From Neisseria sp. KEM232 (lineage in GTDB: Bacteria; Pseudomonadota; Gammaproteobacteria; Burkholderiales; Neisseriaceae), in the NCBI RefSeq assembly GCF_002237445.1, contig NZ_CP022527.1:682001-746000 (forward strand): DNA of 64,000 bases, given 5' to 3'. Of this stretch, positions 14,845 to 25,934 are shown piece after piece; the first letter of the stretch is position 1; each line of letters opens with the position of its first letter. Under the pieces are notes generated by a model, which was not told the origin of the DNA, did no database searches, and saw only the letters and a program-made list of their open reading frames with translations. The translations under genes and the position numbers were made by a program.

Positions 14845-17800
14845 TCAGAACTTCTTGCTCACGCCGATGCGGAAGGTGCGGCCGGGGGCCGGGTTGTTGG
14901 TGCAGGTGAGCGGGTCGAGATAGTATTGGTCGGTCAGGTTGGTGACGACAAACTCGACATTCAGGTCTTTGCGGAACTTATAGTTCACCCAGGCGTCCAT
15001 GGTGGTGACTCTGCCCCAGTAGATCGGCACGTTGAACATATCGTTGCCCGAACGGTTTACCTGCGGCAGAAGATCGCCGTAGTTCTCGCGGTCGTGGTTG
15101 CGCAGTCCGGCATGGTGCAGGATGCGGCTGCCGACTTCCAGCCTGCGGTTGAGGAAACGCGCGCCCAGGGTGAGGTTGAGCGAGTATTTGGGCGGCGTCA
15201 TATTGTGCAGGTAGCTGGCGGGCGGCCCGTCTTTCAGGCAGGTGGGGATGCGTCCTACGGGATCGAGGAAAATGGCGCTGCTCTCGTCGCACACTTCGTT
15301 TTTCAGGTTGTAGGTGGCGGAGAAGTCGGCAAAGAAGCGGCCGTTGTCGTAGCGGCTTTGCAACTCGATGCCGGCGGTTTTCTGCGCTTCGATATTGCGG
15401 AAGTTGAATTCCAGCGTGCGGTCGATCACGTCCTTGACGGTGGTGCGGTAGTAGGCCAGCTTGATGTCGGCCTGCTCGGCCTTGAATAGCGTACTCAAAT
15501 CATGGGTGTAGCCGAACTCGACATTGGTGGCGCGCTCGGGGACGACCTTGTAAAAGGTGCGGCTCATCCCGGAAAAGCCGACGGTAGCCTCGAAGATGCT
15601 GGGAAAGCGGGTGGTGCGGGCATAGCGGGCATAGAGGCGGCTGTTTTCCGTCGGGCGCAGGGTAACGGCCAATACCGGCTGCCAGCTGCTGACGCCGCCT
15701 TTTTTCTCCACTTTCGGAAACGGATCGGCGATATCCTCCGTGCCGGGGGCGCCCACTTTGACATCGTGGCCGTTTTCCGCCGCCACCGTGCCGTTAATGG
15801 CCGGGCTGTCGTCCTTGTGCAGCTTATTGTCGTCACGGGCACGCCAAATATAGCTTTCTCCGTGGTTTTCCCTGGGATTGCCGCCCTGGATCTCGCCGCC
15901 TTGGTATATGCCGTCTTTGGATATGCCGCCGATCAGACCGCCATGGTTGAAATTGCCGTTACGCCGCCATTTGCTGTATGTCGGATGGCTGTCGATAAAT
16001 TTTTCATAAGGCTCGGCGATGGCCTGATAGCGCGGCAGCAGTTTCTTCCTCAACTGCCGGATTCTGAGCCCCGACACCAGCGTTAACCTACTATATTCGT
16101 CGGAATCTTTTACCTCATCGGAGCATGCCTGAAACGCACTGCCGCTCTGGCCCGAGCACATGCTGTCTATCATGTCTCGCTTCTCTTGTGCATTCTGCTT
16201 CCATATCGAATCAATCCTCTCGGCTTCCTCGGCTTTAATCTTCCGCAGCTGTGGTTCGTACTGCTCCCATGCCCGCTTCAAATCTTCCGGCACGCGGATT
16301 TTCCAATTGATGTAACGGTACTCACGGCCTTTGGCTCTGTATGTATAGTCTTTCTCCGCCCGCCCGCGCGCCAGCCTGCTGTCGAAGGCGGAATAGCCGT
16401 TTTTACGCGCGCCGGCGCTGATGCTCAGCCAGTCGGCAGGCCGCCAGTCGAAGCGGAAAGAGGTGTCCCACTGCCTGTGCCAGCCTTCTCGCCCCTTGGC
16501 GCGGAAGACAGAAGGAGATGCTGTTTCCCTGGGATCGAGCCACCAATTGTCTTTGGATTTGAACGTTTCTCGCTGGTAGCTGCCCGACAGGGTTAAATCC
16601 AGCTTGTCGTGCAGCTTGAATTTGTTGCTGGTGTTGATGCCCCAACGCCTGTCGTCGGAATGGGTGAGCGAGGTGTTGTGCAGGATGTCGTTCCAGTATT
16701 TGAGTTCCGGTTTGTCGTCATAGACAGAATAAGGCTCGCGCGGAAGGCCGCCGCTGGTATGGGTGTTCAAATCGTTGCGCGTGGCCCACAGATTGGCATG
16801 AAAATCCACATAGCGGCCGGGCGGATTCCATTTGTAATCGAGATTGGCCGCCTGCGTGTGCACCCTGCTCGAAGGCCACTGCGCCACCGTGCCGACAGCG
16901 TATTTTTTCAGAAAGCGGGAATAGGCGCTGCCGTCGTTAAAGCGTCCTTCCTGCTCCACATCTTTCAATCTGTAGCGTCCCTCACCCAAGCGCGAAGGCA
17001 TGATTTCGCCGTATTCGGCGCGGGTGTCGCGCCAGCCCAGCTGCAGGCGCTGATAGGGGATCGGCCGCCATGTGGCTTTGAGCAGCAGCGATTTCATATC
17101 GCTGGAAGTATTGGGCACTTCCGCGCCGGGATAATAAAGATGGGCGAGATAGCGGGTGTATCCGACCGCTTCGAGCGGCGTATTCGGATCGGTTTTATAG
17201 TATTTGCTGCCGTTTCTGCCCGCATAGTGGTTGCCCTTGTGCCGCCAGGCATAGGCTGCCAAAAAATCAAAATCGCCCCGGCGCGCGCCTAGGGCGATGC
17301 GGGCGGCCTGATCGCGCCCCAATGCGTAGCGCCCGCCCTTTTTGGCATGGCGCATCAGGTCGGAGTCGATAAAATAGTTGAAATCGATGTCTTCTTCCGT
17401 GTAGTGATCGGAGCGTGCTTTGATTCCCTGCTGCATGCTCGGCCAGCGCGGGCGTACGGCATTGGTGCTGGCTTCCACTTTCACGTCAACGCCGAAATTA
17501 CGCCCCTCCTGCACGACATCGTCGATTTCCAGCGTGGTAACCGCCACACCGCCGCCCACCGAATTGGCTACATCGCGCGTCAGCGCCGGCCCTTTTTCCA
17601 CCGTCATGCCGCCGATCAGCATCGGGGCGATATAGTTGCGGTTGTTGGCGCCGTTGTAGCCGCGCCAGACGGTAATCGCCTACTCGGTGCCGTCAATCGT
17701 CACGGGGACGCGGCCTTGCCCCTGAATACCGCGTATGTTCGGGTCTAACGCGCCGCTGTTGCGGGCGTCACCGCTCTGCACGCCGACCAGCCCTTTGAAA

Positions 17801-18053
17801 ATATCGGCTGGCGCCGCGCCTTTGAAGCGTTCGATGTCTTCTTTGCCGGAATAGACGGTGAACATATCGTTGTCGTATACGCGGTCTTTACCCGCCTTGT
17901 CGCGCACACCGTGTTTTGCGCCTTGACGGTGACGGTTTCGAGATTGTCGGCTTCGCCAATCTGCTCGGGAACGGCCTCGGCCGCATGGGCGGCAGCGGCC
18001 AGCAGCGCCAGAAACACTGCCGCCGCTGCGGGTTTCAAACGGAATCTGTTCAT
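14845..18053 (-). pseudogene. TonB-dependent outer-membrane receptor, disrupted
   Basis: The full frame would be about 1,070 aa: signal peptide (MNRFRLKPAAAAVFLALLAA, cut after AHA), plug domain (RNSGALDPNIRGIQGQGRVP; VEKGPALTRDVANSVGGGV) and a beta-barrel ending GRTFRIGVSKKF. Two lesions are visible. Near 17920 the frame shifts after ETVTVKAQ, and the plug continues one frame away (KHGVRDKAGKDRVYDND). At 17680-17682 an amber codon interrupts the plug (VTIDGTE-stop-AITVWRGYNG), best explained by CAG to TAG. From 17679 to the end the frame is open. Genes beside Slam loci usually take up haem or metal from a surface lipoprotein; the ligand here is unknown. A Fur-like site and promoter lie upstream. 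Confidence 0.87.
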
Positions 18054-18122
18054 TTCTTTCTCCATTGATTGTCGGAACGCGCGGACGGGCTGCCAAAGAC
18101 GCCCGACTGCAATTTGTAATTT

Positions 18123-18176
18123 ATTGTAAATTCCGAAAAGCAGTTTCGCAACAAATGTTGAGAATCTTTATTATCT
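18123..18176 (-). promoter_or_regulatory. TonB-receptor promoter with Fur-like box
   Basis: On the minus strand TTGCGA (18151-18146), a 17-bp spacer and TACAAT (18128-18123) form a good promoter. Just upstream, the complement of 18158-18176 reads GATAATAAAGATTCTCA, a partial match to the Fur consensus. Iron control is typical of such receptors; this site is inferred by eye. Confidence 0.5.
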
Positions 18177-18738
18177 GCTGGCTAGAACCTACAAAACCGA
18201 TGCAAACGGCGTAGTGAAGTTTGGACAGGCACACGACAAAAAAGAGCCGAGCGACCATAAAGAAACGGGCGGACTGCTGAAAATGGCCAAAGCAGGCAAC
18301 AGCGACGTCTACTTCGGCGAGTGGTCGCATACGGGCACGGCCAAAGACGGCAGCCACAATGTGTTTTATGTCGGCCAAGAGCGGGCAAGCAACCTGCCCG
18401 AATTGGGCACGGTCAAATACCATGTGCGCGGCATGAACAATTACAGCGGCGACAATATGCTGACAGGTGTCCTGAATGCCGATTTCGGCTTGGATATGAT
18501 TTACGGCACCATCGCAAACAAAGGCCTCAGCGTCAAAATAACCGCCCTTATGAATCGGGATAACGCCTCTTTTGAAGGAAATGCAAACGCCAGGGGCAAA
18601 CTGGCAGGAGAAAAAGTCGTTCAGGGCATTTCTGCCGGCCAATTCTTCGGCAACGGTGCTTCTGCTCTGGCCGGCATCGCCACCTTCGGCAGCCGCCGCG
18701 ATTTGGATACCGCCTTCGGCGGCACGAAACAACCCTAA
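18130..18738 (+). pseudogene. Slam-dependent-type surface lipoprotein, 5' end missing
   Basis: The frame is open from after the TAA at 18127 but has no signal peptide or lipobox. Recognisable protein begins about 18178 (LLARTYKTDANGVVKFGQ) and ends with a small beta-barrel domain (GVLNADFGLDMIYGTI, SVKITALMNRDNASFEGNAN, ISAGQFFGNGASALAGIATF). That C-terminal pattern is typical of TbpB-like/haemophilin-like lipoproteins exported by Slam. The missing N-terminus is replaced by the TonB-receptor promoter read on the other strand, so a deletion or inversion joined the two. A Slam gene follows at 18893. Confidence 0.75.
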
Positions 18739-18892
18739 AACCGCAGCACTCTGAAACTGTCCGCCCTTTTCGGCTTCTTCCCGCAGAGGGCGGGCAGTTT
18801 CCGCAGAATCTCCGCCTGCTTTCAGACGGCCTCCCGACCCCAAAGGCCGTCTGAAACCCAGCCGTATCTCAGACACCGGGTCGGAAAGTCCT

Positions 18893-20298
18893 ATGTACAA
18901 GCCTTATACCGCCCTACTGCTCCTGTTGTGCTGTCTGCCCGCAGCCGCAGCCGATGAAGACAACGATGCCCAACTGAGGCGCCTGCGTTTTGAAAACCGC
19001 GAAGCGCTGCGCCAGCAGGAGGAAAAGACGCTGGAGGAAGGCGGCGAAACCGCGTCCGCTCAAACGGCAGACAATACGGCGCAAAACCTGCCGCTGGGTA
19101 TTTTGGGTGCGGTCAACCGCGGCGACGCGCGGGAAACCGCGCGCCTTCTGGCGCAATACCGTGCGCTGCCCGGTTACGACGCCGATCTGGCGGACTTCGC
19201 CGAGGCCAGCATCAGCCGTCTGAACGGGGATTACGCTCAGGCGCTGGCGGCTTACAAAGCGCTGCTCGAACGCCGCCCCGATTTCACGCGGGCGCGGCTG
19301 GACTACGCGCGCACGCTGTTCGACAACCGGCAAACCAAAGAAGCGCAGGCACAGTTTGCCCTCCTGCAGCGGGAGGAGCTGCCCGAAGCGGTGAACCGCA
19401 ACGCCGACGCCTACCGCCGCGCCGCACAAATGCGCGGCAAATGGCACGGCTCGCTGGCCGTCGGCGCGGTTTACAACAGCAATATCGGCGAAACCACCGG
19501 CCGCCTTTACTGCTTCGACCCCTACGGTTTCACCTGCGCCAAAACGCCCCCACCCGAACGGGCGCACGGCTACACCTACGAAGCATCGGCGGAAAAACAC
19601 CGCCCCCTCTCCGGCCATCACGGCCTGTTTGCCCGCGCCGCGCTCTACGGCACGCGTTATCAGGATTTTCCCGACAACAGCGAAGACACGCTGGCCGTAT
19701 CGGCGGGCTACCGTTTTTCGTCGGCCCAAAACACCTGGTCGCTCGCCCCCGCGGCCGAATGGGCGCGCGCGGACAGCCGCCTGCTCTACCGCAGCGCGGG
19801 GTTGCGCGGCGAATGGCAGCACGATTTTTCCGACACCACGGCGTTCAATTGGGAAGCGGAACACCGCGAAATGCGCTACGCCGACGACTACCGCAGCAAC
19901 AACGGCTGCCTCTCGGCCTTCCACGCCTCCCTGCTGCACGCCCCGTCGCACAACTGGCTGTTTTACGGCAGCGCCAATGTGCAAAAACGCAAAACGCAGC
20001 AGCGCGCCTCGTCTTATCTGCTGCACGGTTTCCAAGCGGGTGCGCAATAGACACCGCCCTGCTGCGCCTCCAGGCCTCGCTGCGTTTCCGCCGCCACGAC
20101 GGTTTCAACGCCTGGATACAGGTGCGCCGCAGCGATCGGGAGCAGGCATATTCCGCCACCCTGAAAATCCCGCGCCTGAAAACGGCGGGCTTCTCACCCG
20201 TTTTCCATTTCAAGCACACGCGCGTGCACGACAATGCCGGCTGGCTGGCGGGCTACCGTAAAAACGAAGCGGGCATCCGCTTCGAGCGCTTTTTTTAG
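18893..20298 (+). pseudogene. Slam (surface lipoprotein assembly modulator), frameshifted near its 3' end
   Basis: Slam is an outer-membrane DUF560 protein that moves lipoproteins to the cell surface. A signal peptide (MYKPYTALLLLLCC, cut after AAA) is followed by a TPR-like periplasmic domain (about residues 60-180) and a barrel (GSLAVGAVYNSNIGETTGR onward). The first frame stops at 20048-20050 (FQAGAQ-stop). The next frame continues with ALLRLQASLRFRRHDGFN to a proper barrel end, IRFERFF, at 20298. One lost G near 20043 explains the break (GCG GCA would restore AAIDTALL). Total length would be about 468 aa, normal for Slam. Without its last strands the barrel should not fold. Confidence 0.87.
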
Positions 20299-20579
20299 AA
20301 GTTGCGGGATAAAACGGCCGAATGCGGAGGCCGTCTGAAAGCAGATGCAAGAGCTTTCAGACGGCCTTTTGGATTTAAGACCGAGCCGAGGCCGTTCCTG
20401 CCTACGCGGGAACGGCCTGAAAATGTCAGGATACGAGTATCCGTTCAACAGACCTCGCATTATCCGCAAACGGTTTGCCTTATTAGAAAGAGGCCGTCTG
20501 AAAGCCTTTAAAGTTGCTTTCAGACGGCCTCTTTCAGATTCAGACGGCCGTAGCCTTTATGACACAATCCGTGGGGTGT
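20299..20579. repeat. Cluster of DUS hairpins and a dRS3-like stem
   Basis: DUS pairs lie at about 20329-20368 and 20486-20535, with another DUS at about 20536-20550. A stem GGCCGTTCC-N8-GGGAACGGCC occupies about 20391-20417. These probably terminate transcription from both convergent sides. Confidence 0.65.
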
Positions 20580-22457
20580 TCAGTTTTTCTTGGTGTGCGC
20601 CCAGTCGGCAGCTTCGCGCTGCCATTCGACTTCGCCGCCGCTGAGCAGTATCTGCATCATGCCGGCGGTTTCCGCGTCAAGCTTTCTCGATTTTTCCAGC
20701 AAGGGTTCGTTGGCGAACGGCGGGACTTCGGGGTCGTACAGTTCGGACAGGGTGAACAGGTGGTAGCGGTCGCGGGCGGCGTAGAAGTCGCTCAGTTCTT
20801 TTGCCCGCTCCTGCGATACGCCGAGGCTTTCGAGGGCGATGCGGCCGCTGCGGATGGCGGCGTCGAAGGTTTCGCGCACGATGAAGTCGGCGCCGGCGTG
20901 GTGCAGGTTGTAGGCATGCTGGCGGCCGTGGGCGCGGGCGATGATGGTGAGGTCGGGGTAGTGGCGGCGGACAAATTCGACGACTTCGGTCGATTGCTGG
21001 TCGTCGCCGATGGCAATAATGAGCAGCTTGGCCTTGCCCAGTCCGATGGAGTTGAGCAGCTCGGGGCTGGTGGCATCACCGTAGTAGGTTTTGCTGCCGT
21101 ATTTGGTGAGGCCTTCAACGGTTTCGGCGTGATGGTCGATCACGGTGGTGTGGAAGCCGCAGCTGGTGAGCATGCTGTTGATCTGTTGGCCGAAGCGGCC
21201 GTGTCCGAGCAGGATGATGGGGTTTTCTTCGTGCACTTCGTCGTTCGGACGGCTTTCGTTTTCCGCCGCTATCGCGCGCGGGGCGATGACTTTGTCGTAG
21301 AAGATAAAGAGCAGCGGGGTGAGCAGCATGGATAGGGCAACCACCAGAGAGATGCGGTCGGCCAGAGCCTGCGGCAGCACTCTGCTTTGTTGAGAGATGG
21401 AGAGCAGCACGAAGCCGAATTCTCCCGCCTGCGCGAGGCTGATGGCGAACAGTTTGCCTGCGGCGGCAGGCAGGCGGAAGAGTTTGCCCAAGATAAACAG
21501 CACCGCGGCTTTAAGCAGCATGGTGCCTGCGGTCAGGCCGAGTACCAGTAAAAATTCGCGCCCCAGCAGGCCGAAGTTCATGCCTGCGCCGACGGTGATG
21601 AAAAACAGACCGAGCAGCAGCCCTTTGAAGGGTTCGAGATGGCTTTCCATTTCGTGGCGGTAGGAGCTGTTGGCGAGGGCGACGCCGGCGATGAATGCGC
21701 CCAAGGCGGGCGAGAGGCCGATCAGGGACATCAGGGTGGCGATGCCGACGACGACGGCCAGGGTGAACAGGGTGAACATTTCCCGCAGGCGGGTTTTGCT
21801 GATGAAGCGGAAGGTAGCAGGCACGAGGTAGCGCATGCCGATAACGATGACGGCGATGGCGGCCACGCTGACCAGCGCCGTTACCCAGCCGGGTTGTCCG
21901 GCCATGATGTTGGCCTGTTCGTGTCCGTCGCCGCCCTTGACGACTGCAACACCCAGCAGGGGCAGCAGCGCCAGCATGGGAATGGCCGCTACGTCTTGGA
22001 ATAAAAGGACGGCAAAACCGGCCTGCCCGCCCGCTGTCGGCAGCAGTTTTTTTTCGTTGAAGGTTTGCAGGACGATGGCGGTGGACGACAAAGCCAGTAT
22101 ACAGCCGATGGCGATGCCTACCTGCCAGGTCTGCCCGAGCGCAACCGCGATGGCGGCCACTGCGGCCAGCGTCAGCCCGACTTGCAGGCCGCCCAATCCC
22201 AAAAGCTTGTGCCGCAGCCGCCAAAGCATCTGCGGCGCGAGTTCCAAACCGACGAGAAACAGCATCATGACAACGCCGAACTCGGCAACGTGCTGGATGG
22301 ATTCGGCTTCTTTGCCGACGAAGCCCAATACCGGGCCGATGAGGATGCCGGCCATCAGATACCCCAATACCGATCCCAGCCCTAGTTTTTGCGAAATCAA
22401 TACCGCGCCGACGGCAAACGCCATATAGATGAAGGTGTACAACAATATTTCAGTCAT
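20580..22457 (-). CDS. kefB: Kef-type potassium/proton antiporter (CPA2) with RCK domain
   Basis: The 625-aa inner-membrane protein has about a dozen hydrophobic segments in the first 390 residues (LGYLMAGILIGPVLGFV; FLVGLELAP; STAIVLQTFNEKK; LLFQDVAAIPMLALLP), as in Kef/CPA2 exchangers, then a TrkA-N/RCK domain with GHGRFG near residue 417. Such proteins release K+ in exchange for H+, often under control of glutathione adducts in the RCK domain. No ancillary KefF/KefG gene is adjacent. The symbol is by family resemblance; KefC is equally possible. It ends by two DUS-rich hairpins. Confidence 0.88.
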   Translation of the reverse strand: MTEILLYTFIYMAFAVGAVLISQKLGLGSVLGYLMAGILIGPVLGFVGKEAESIQHVAEFGVVMMLFLVGLELAPQMLWRLRHKLLGLGGLQVGLTLAAVAAIAVALGQTWQVGIAIGCILALSSTAIVLQTFNEKKLLPTAGGQAGFAVLLFQDVAAIPMLALLPLLGVAVVKGGDGHEQANIMAGQPGWVTALVSVAAIAVIVIGMRYLVPATFRFISKTRLREMFTLFTLAVVVGIATLMSLIGLSPALGAFIAGVALANSSYRHEMESHLEPFKGLLLGLFFITVGAGMNFGLLGREFLLVLGLTAGTMLLKAAVLFILGKLFRLPAAAGKLFAISLAQAGEFGFVLLSISQQSRVLPQALADRISLVVALSMLLTPLLFIFYDKVIAPRAIAAENESRPNDEVHEENPIILLGHGRFGQQINSMLTSCGFHTTVIDHHAETVEGLTKYGSKTYYGDATSPELLNSIGLGKAKLLIIAIGDDQQSTEVVEFVRRHYPDLTIIARAHGRQHAYNLHHAGADFIVRETFDAAIRSGRIALESLGVSQERAKELSDFYAARDRYHLFTLSELYDPEVPPFANEPLLEKSRKLDAETAGMMQILLSGGEVEWQREAADWAHTKKN

Positions 22458-22523
22458 GGTCTGTTTTGTCTTCCGATAAAGAGGTTTTCAGACGGCCTCC
22501 GTCGGAGGAGGCCGTCTGAAAAA

Positions 22524-23726
22524 TCAAAGTTCGATGCCTTTGAGTTTGGCAACGGTGTTGATGTCTTTGTCGCCGCGACCAGAGAGGTTCACCAGTATCA
22601 CTTGGTCTTTACCCATTTTCGGCGCGTTGGCCACCGCCCAAGCCAGCGCGTGGCTGGATTCGAGCGCGGGAATGATGCCCTCAAAACGGCAGAGCAAATC
22701 GAAGGCCTCCAGCGCGGCATCGTCGTTGGCGGCGGTGTATTCGACGCGGCCGATGTCGGCGAGGTGGCTGTGTTCGGGGCCGATGCCGGGGTAGTCCAAA
22801 CCGGCGGATACCGAGTGCGTACCGAGTACCTGGCCGTGTTCGTCCTGCATCAGATAGCTGCGGAAACCGTGCAACACGCCGATGGGGGCTTTGCTGGTAA
22901 TCGGCGCGGCGTGGTCTTTCGTTTCCACGCCCAAACCGCCTGCTTCCACGCCTACAAGGCGCACGCCCTCTTCGCCGATATACGGGTAAAACAGGCCGAT
23001 AGCGTTGGAGCCGCCGCCCACGCAGGCCACGGCCACATCAGGCTGGCGGCCGACGGCTTCGAGCATCTGCTCTTTGGCCTCGTTGCCGATTACGCATTGG
23101 AAATCGCGCACCATTTCGGGATACGGCGCAGGGCCGGCGGCCGTACCGATGATGTAAAACGTATCGTCCACGCGGGCGACCCATTCGCGCATCGCTTCGT
23201 TCATCGCGTCTTTAAGCGTGCGGCTGCCGCTTTCCACGCCGATGACGTTCGCACCCAAAAGCTTCATGCGGAACACGTTGGGCATTTGGCGTTGGATGTC
23301 GTCTGCGCCCATGTATACGTCGCAAGTCATGCCGAAACGCGCGGCCACGGTGGCCGATGCCACGCCGTGCTGGCCCGCGCCGGTTTCGGCAATCACGCGC
23401 TTTTTGCCCATGCGCTTGGCCAGCAGCGCCTGGCCGATGGTGTTGTTCACTTTGTGCGCGCCGGTGTGGTTCAAATCTTCGCGTTTCAACCAAATCTGCG
23501 CGCCGCCCAAATGCGCCGACAGGCGTTCGGCATGGTAAACGGGGCTGGGGCGGCCAACGTAGTGTTTCAAGTCGCGGCGGAATTCTTCCCAAAACGCGGG
23601 GTCGTTTTTCGCTTCTTCATAAGCTTCGGCCAGCTCTTTCAGGGCGGGAATCAGGGTTTCGGCCACATACAGCCCGCCGTGTTTGCCGAAAAAGCCCTGC
23701 TCGTCGGGCGCTTGGTAGTTTTTCAT
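22524..23726 (-). CDS. trpB: Tryptophan synthase beta chain
   Basis: TrpB joins indole and serine to make tryptophan with PLP. The 400-aa protein has the PLP lysine at residue 92 (HTGAHKVNNT), the AETGAGQHG loop, the phosphate-binding GGGSNAIG and a normal C-terminus. Start is placed at the ATG at 23726 (MKNYQAPDEQGFFG, RBS GAGGAAAT); a TTG/ATG further upstream adds only residues outside the family. trpA is not adjacent, as usual in Neisseria where trp genes are scattered. An uptake-sequence pair separates it from the kef gene. Confidence 0.97.
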   Translation of the reverse strand: MKNYQAPDEQGFFGKHGGLYVAETLIPALKELAEAYEEAKNDPAFWEEFRRDLKHYVGRPSPVYHAERLSAHLGGAQIWLKREDLNHTGAHKVNNTIGQALLAKRMGKKRVIAETGAGQHGVASATVAARFGMTCDVYMGADDIQRQMPNVFRMKLLGANVIGVESGSRTLKDAMNEAMREWVARVDDTFYIIGTAAGPAPYPEMVRDFQCVIGNEAKEQMLEAVGRQPDVAVACVGGGSNAIGLFYPYIGEEGVRLVGVEAGGLGVETKDHAAPITSKAPIGVLHGFRSYLMQDEHGQVLGTHSVSAGLDYPGIGPEHSHLADIGRVEYTAANDDAALEAFDLLCRFEGIIPALESSHALAWAVANAPKMGKDQVILVNLSGRGDKDINTVAKLKGIEL

Positions 23727-23849
23727 AATTTCCTCTATACACACATCAAATTCAAATCGTATTGAATTTTACAAAACTGATTTTAAAACAGGCAAATTAA
23801 TGGTCTAAGGCTGAATAAACCAACCTTAGACCATTTTTAAACCAAGCTA

Positions 23850-25934
23850 TCAGTAACGCAGCGTACTGCCGAGATTATCGACAATGCGCGGAGTGATAAA
23901 GATCAGCAGCTCTTTTTTGCTGTTGTTGCGGGAGCGGTGTTTGAACAGGTTACCCAACACAGGCACATCACCCAACAACGGAACTTTGCTGACACCTTCA
24001 GAGTTTTCTTCTTCATAAATGCCACCCAAAATCAGAGTGCCGCCGTCTTCCACCATGGCTCTGGTATCCAAGCGCTTGGTATCGATACAGGGCTCGGAAG
24101 CACCACAGTTACGGTTAACAGAGTCTTTGTTTACCTTAATGTCCATAATAATCTGACCGTCAGGTGTAATCTGCGGAGTAACCGTCATTCCCAAAACTGC
24201 TTTTTTGAAGGAGGTTGAAGTTGCGCCACTGGAAGAAGCTTCCTGATAAGGAACTTCCGTACCGGACTCAATAACGGCCTCTTTGCGGTCTTGGGTTAAC
24301 ACCCGCGGCGAAGAAATAATTTTAGCCTTTTGTTGGGCTTGCTGTGCGGACAGCTCTAATGCCAACGCGCCTGAAGAAAGGGCATGCACCAAAGCCAGGC
24401 TGGATGTCGCAGCACTTGTCGGTAAATTCACATTCGGATCCAGCGTCCAAGTTCTATTGGTATTGTTCTGAAGCGCGTTACCGTAAGTATTGTTATTAGC
24501 TTGTGCATTTGCCCAGTTGCTGCCCCAGCTGTTTTTTCCGTTAGAGCCGGCATAACCGAATTTCACACCCAGTTCACGGGAAAAACCGTCGGAAGCCTCA
24601 ACAATCCTAGCTTCTACCATTACTTGACGTGCAGGCACGTCCAATTCTGCAATCAATTTCTCAAATTTTTGCAAAACAGAAGAATTATCCGTGATAATCA
24701 AAGTATTGGTAGCAGGATCAATTAACGCGCTACCTCTATTGCTCAAAATAGTCTTACTATTGTCGGAAGAACTGCTACTGTCATCCAATTTCAAAATCTT
24801 GCGGAACTCTTCCACATTTTTGTATTTCAATTGGAATGTACGAGAATACAGCGGACCCAATTCATCAATTTCGCGCTGCTGAGTCAGTATTTCCTTATCT
24901 CTAGCCAACAGCTCAGATCTTGGTGCAACATTGATGATATTGCCCGAACGACGCATATCCAAACCGCGAGCCTGCATCACCAAATCAAGAGCTTGATCCC
25001 AAGGCACATCTTTCAAAGTAAGAGTCATCTTACCGGTGACACTATCGCTGGCAACGATATTCATGCCTGACTCTTTCGCCAAAATCTGCAAGATGGTACG
25101 CACATCTACATCTTGGAAATCGAAGGAAACCCGATTGCCTCTAAAAGATTTCGACTTATTGGATTGCAAACCGTTTACTTCAACAGAAGTTTTAGGAGAA
25201 ATTTCTACTGAAATTCGTCCTCCGGCCGCCTTGTGGTTATACGACCAATTTCCTTGGTTTTTAATGACAACCTGCGTGTCATTACCAATTCTTTTCATGA
25301 CCACATTACGGACGGGCGTACCAAAATCGCTTACATCCAAATTGCGTTGGGCTTGAGTCGGCAAAGGATGGTTTTTTAAAGTAATTGTAATGCTGCTGCT
25401 GTTTTGCTTAATGTCAGGCTGCCCCTGAAAACCGGGAACAGAAATATCGACAATACCTTCGGATTTACCGGATTTTCTAAAATCAACAGTCGAAGCGGAG
25501 TTTGCAACCTGTTGCTGGCCGGCTTTGACATTTGCTTGAACACCTACAGATTCGTTAATCCGAATCCAAACTTCATTACCTTTCACTTCAGTTGTATAAC
25601 GTCCGTTTTTGTTCAAACCGACAACAACTTTAGCCTGTCCGTCCGCCTGCTGAGCAGCCATCACCCGATTTAATAGGGAATCTTCATATTCCAAAACAGG
25701 TTGAGACAAGCCAACACCTGTAGTAGGAAAATTAAGAACAAACTGTGTAGGCGAAACACTTGGGGACGCAACGGGTAAAACCGCATCCTTATCAAATTTA
25801 ATTTTAATAATTTTTTGATTATTCGGCATAGAGGAAACATTGATGTTGGTTATGTTTCCCGCATACACCGAATGACCGATAAATGACAATCCCAATATTG
25901 CAAATATACTGTTGATGGTTTTAACTTTATTCAT
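23850..25934 (-). CDS. pilQ: Type IV pilus secretin PilQ
   Basis: PilQ forms the outer-membrane pore for pilus extrusion and DNA uptake. The 694-aa protein has a signal peptide (cut after VYA, about residue 25), two AMIN domains (about 30-260), N0/N1 domains (VSFDFQDVDVRTILQILAKE) and the secretin core with VEARIVEA, IISSPRVLT, VEDGGTLILGGIYEEEN and VPLLGDVPVLGNLFKHR. The small basic repeats found between the AMIN domains of meningococcal PilQ are absent. Start at 25934 is the ATG with AAGGGG upstream; a TTG two codons earlier is less likely. Last gene of pilMNOPQ. Confidence 0.97.
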   Translation of the reverse strand: MNKVKTINSIFAILGLSFIGHSVYAGNITNINVSSMPNNQKIIKIKFDKDAVLPVASPSVSPTQFVLNFPTTGVGLSQPVLEYEDSLLNRVMAAQQADGQAKVVVGLNKNGRYTTEVKGNEVWIRINESVGVQANVKAGQQQVANSASTVDFRKSGKSEGIVDISVPGFQGQPDIKQNSSSITITLKNHPLPTQAQRNLDVSDFGTPVRNVVMKRIGNDTQVVIKNQGNWSYNHKAAGGRISVEISPKTSVEVNGLQSNKSKSFRGNRVSFDFQDVDVRTILQILAKESGMNIVASDSVTGKMTLTLKDVPWDQALDLVMQARGLDMRRSGNIINVAPRSELLARDKEILTQQREIDELGPLYSRTFQLKYKNVEEFRKILKLDDSSSSSDNSKTILSNRGSALIDPATNTLIITDNSSVLQKFEKLIAELDVPARQVMVEARIVEASDGFSRELGVKFGYAGSNGKNSWGSNWANAQANNNTYGNALQNNTNRTWTLDPNVNLPTSAATSSLALVHALSSGALALELSAQQAQQKAKIISSPRVLTQDRKEAVIESGTEVPYQEASSSGATSTSFKKAVLGMTVTPQITPDGQIIMDIKVNKDSVNRNCGASEPCIDTKRLDTRAMVEDGGTLILGGIYEEENSEGVSKVPLLGDVPVLGNLFKHRSRNNSKKELLIFITPRIVDNLGSTLRY

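Noticed and set aside
20040..20050. Programmed ribosomal frameshift in Slam
   Set aside because: No slippery heptamer or downstream structure is visible at the junction, and neighbouring genes of the same system are also broken.
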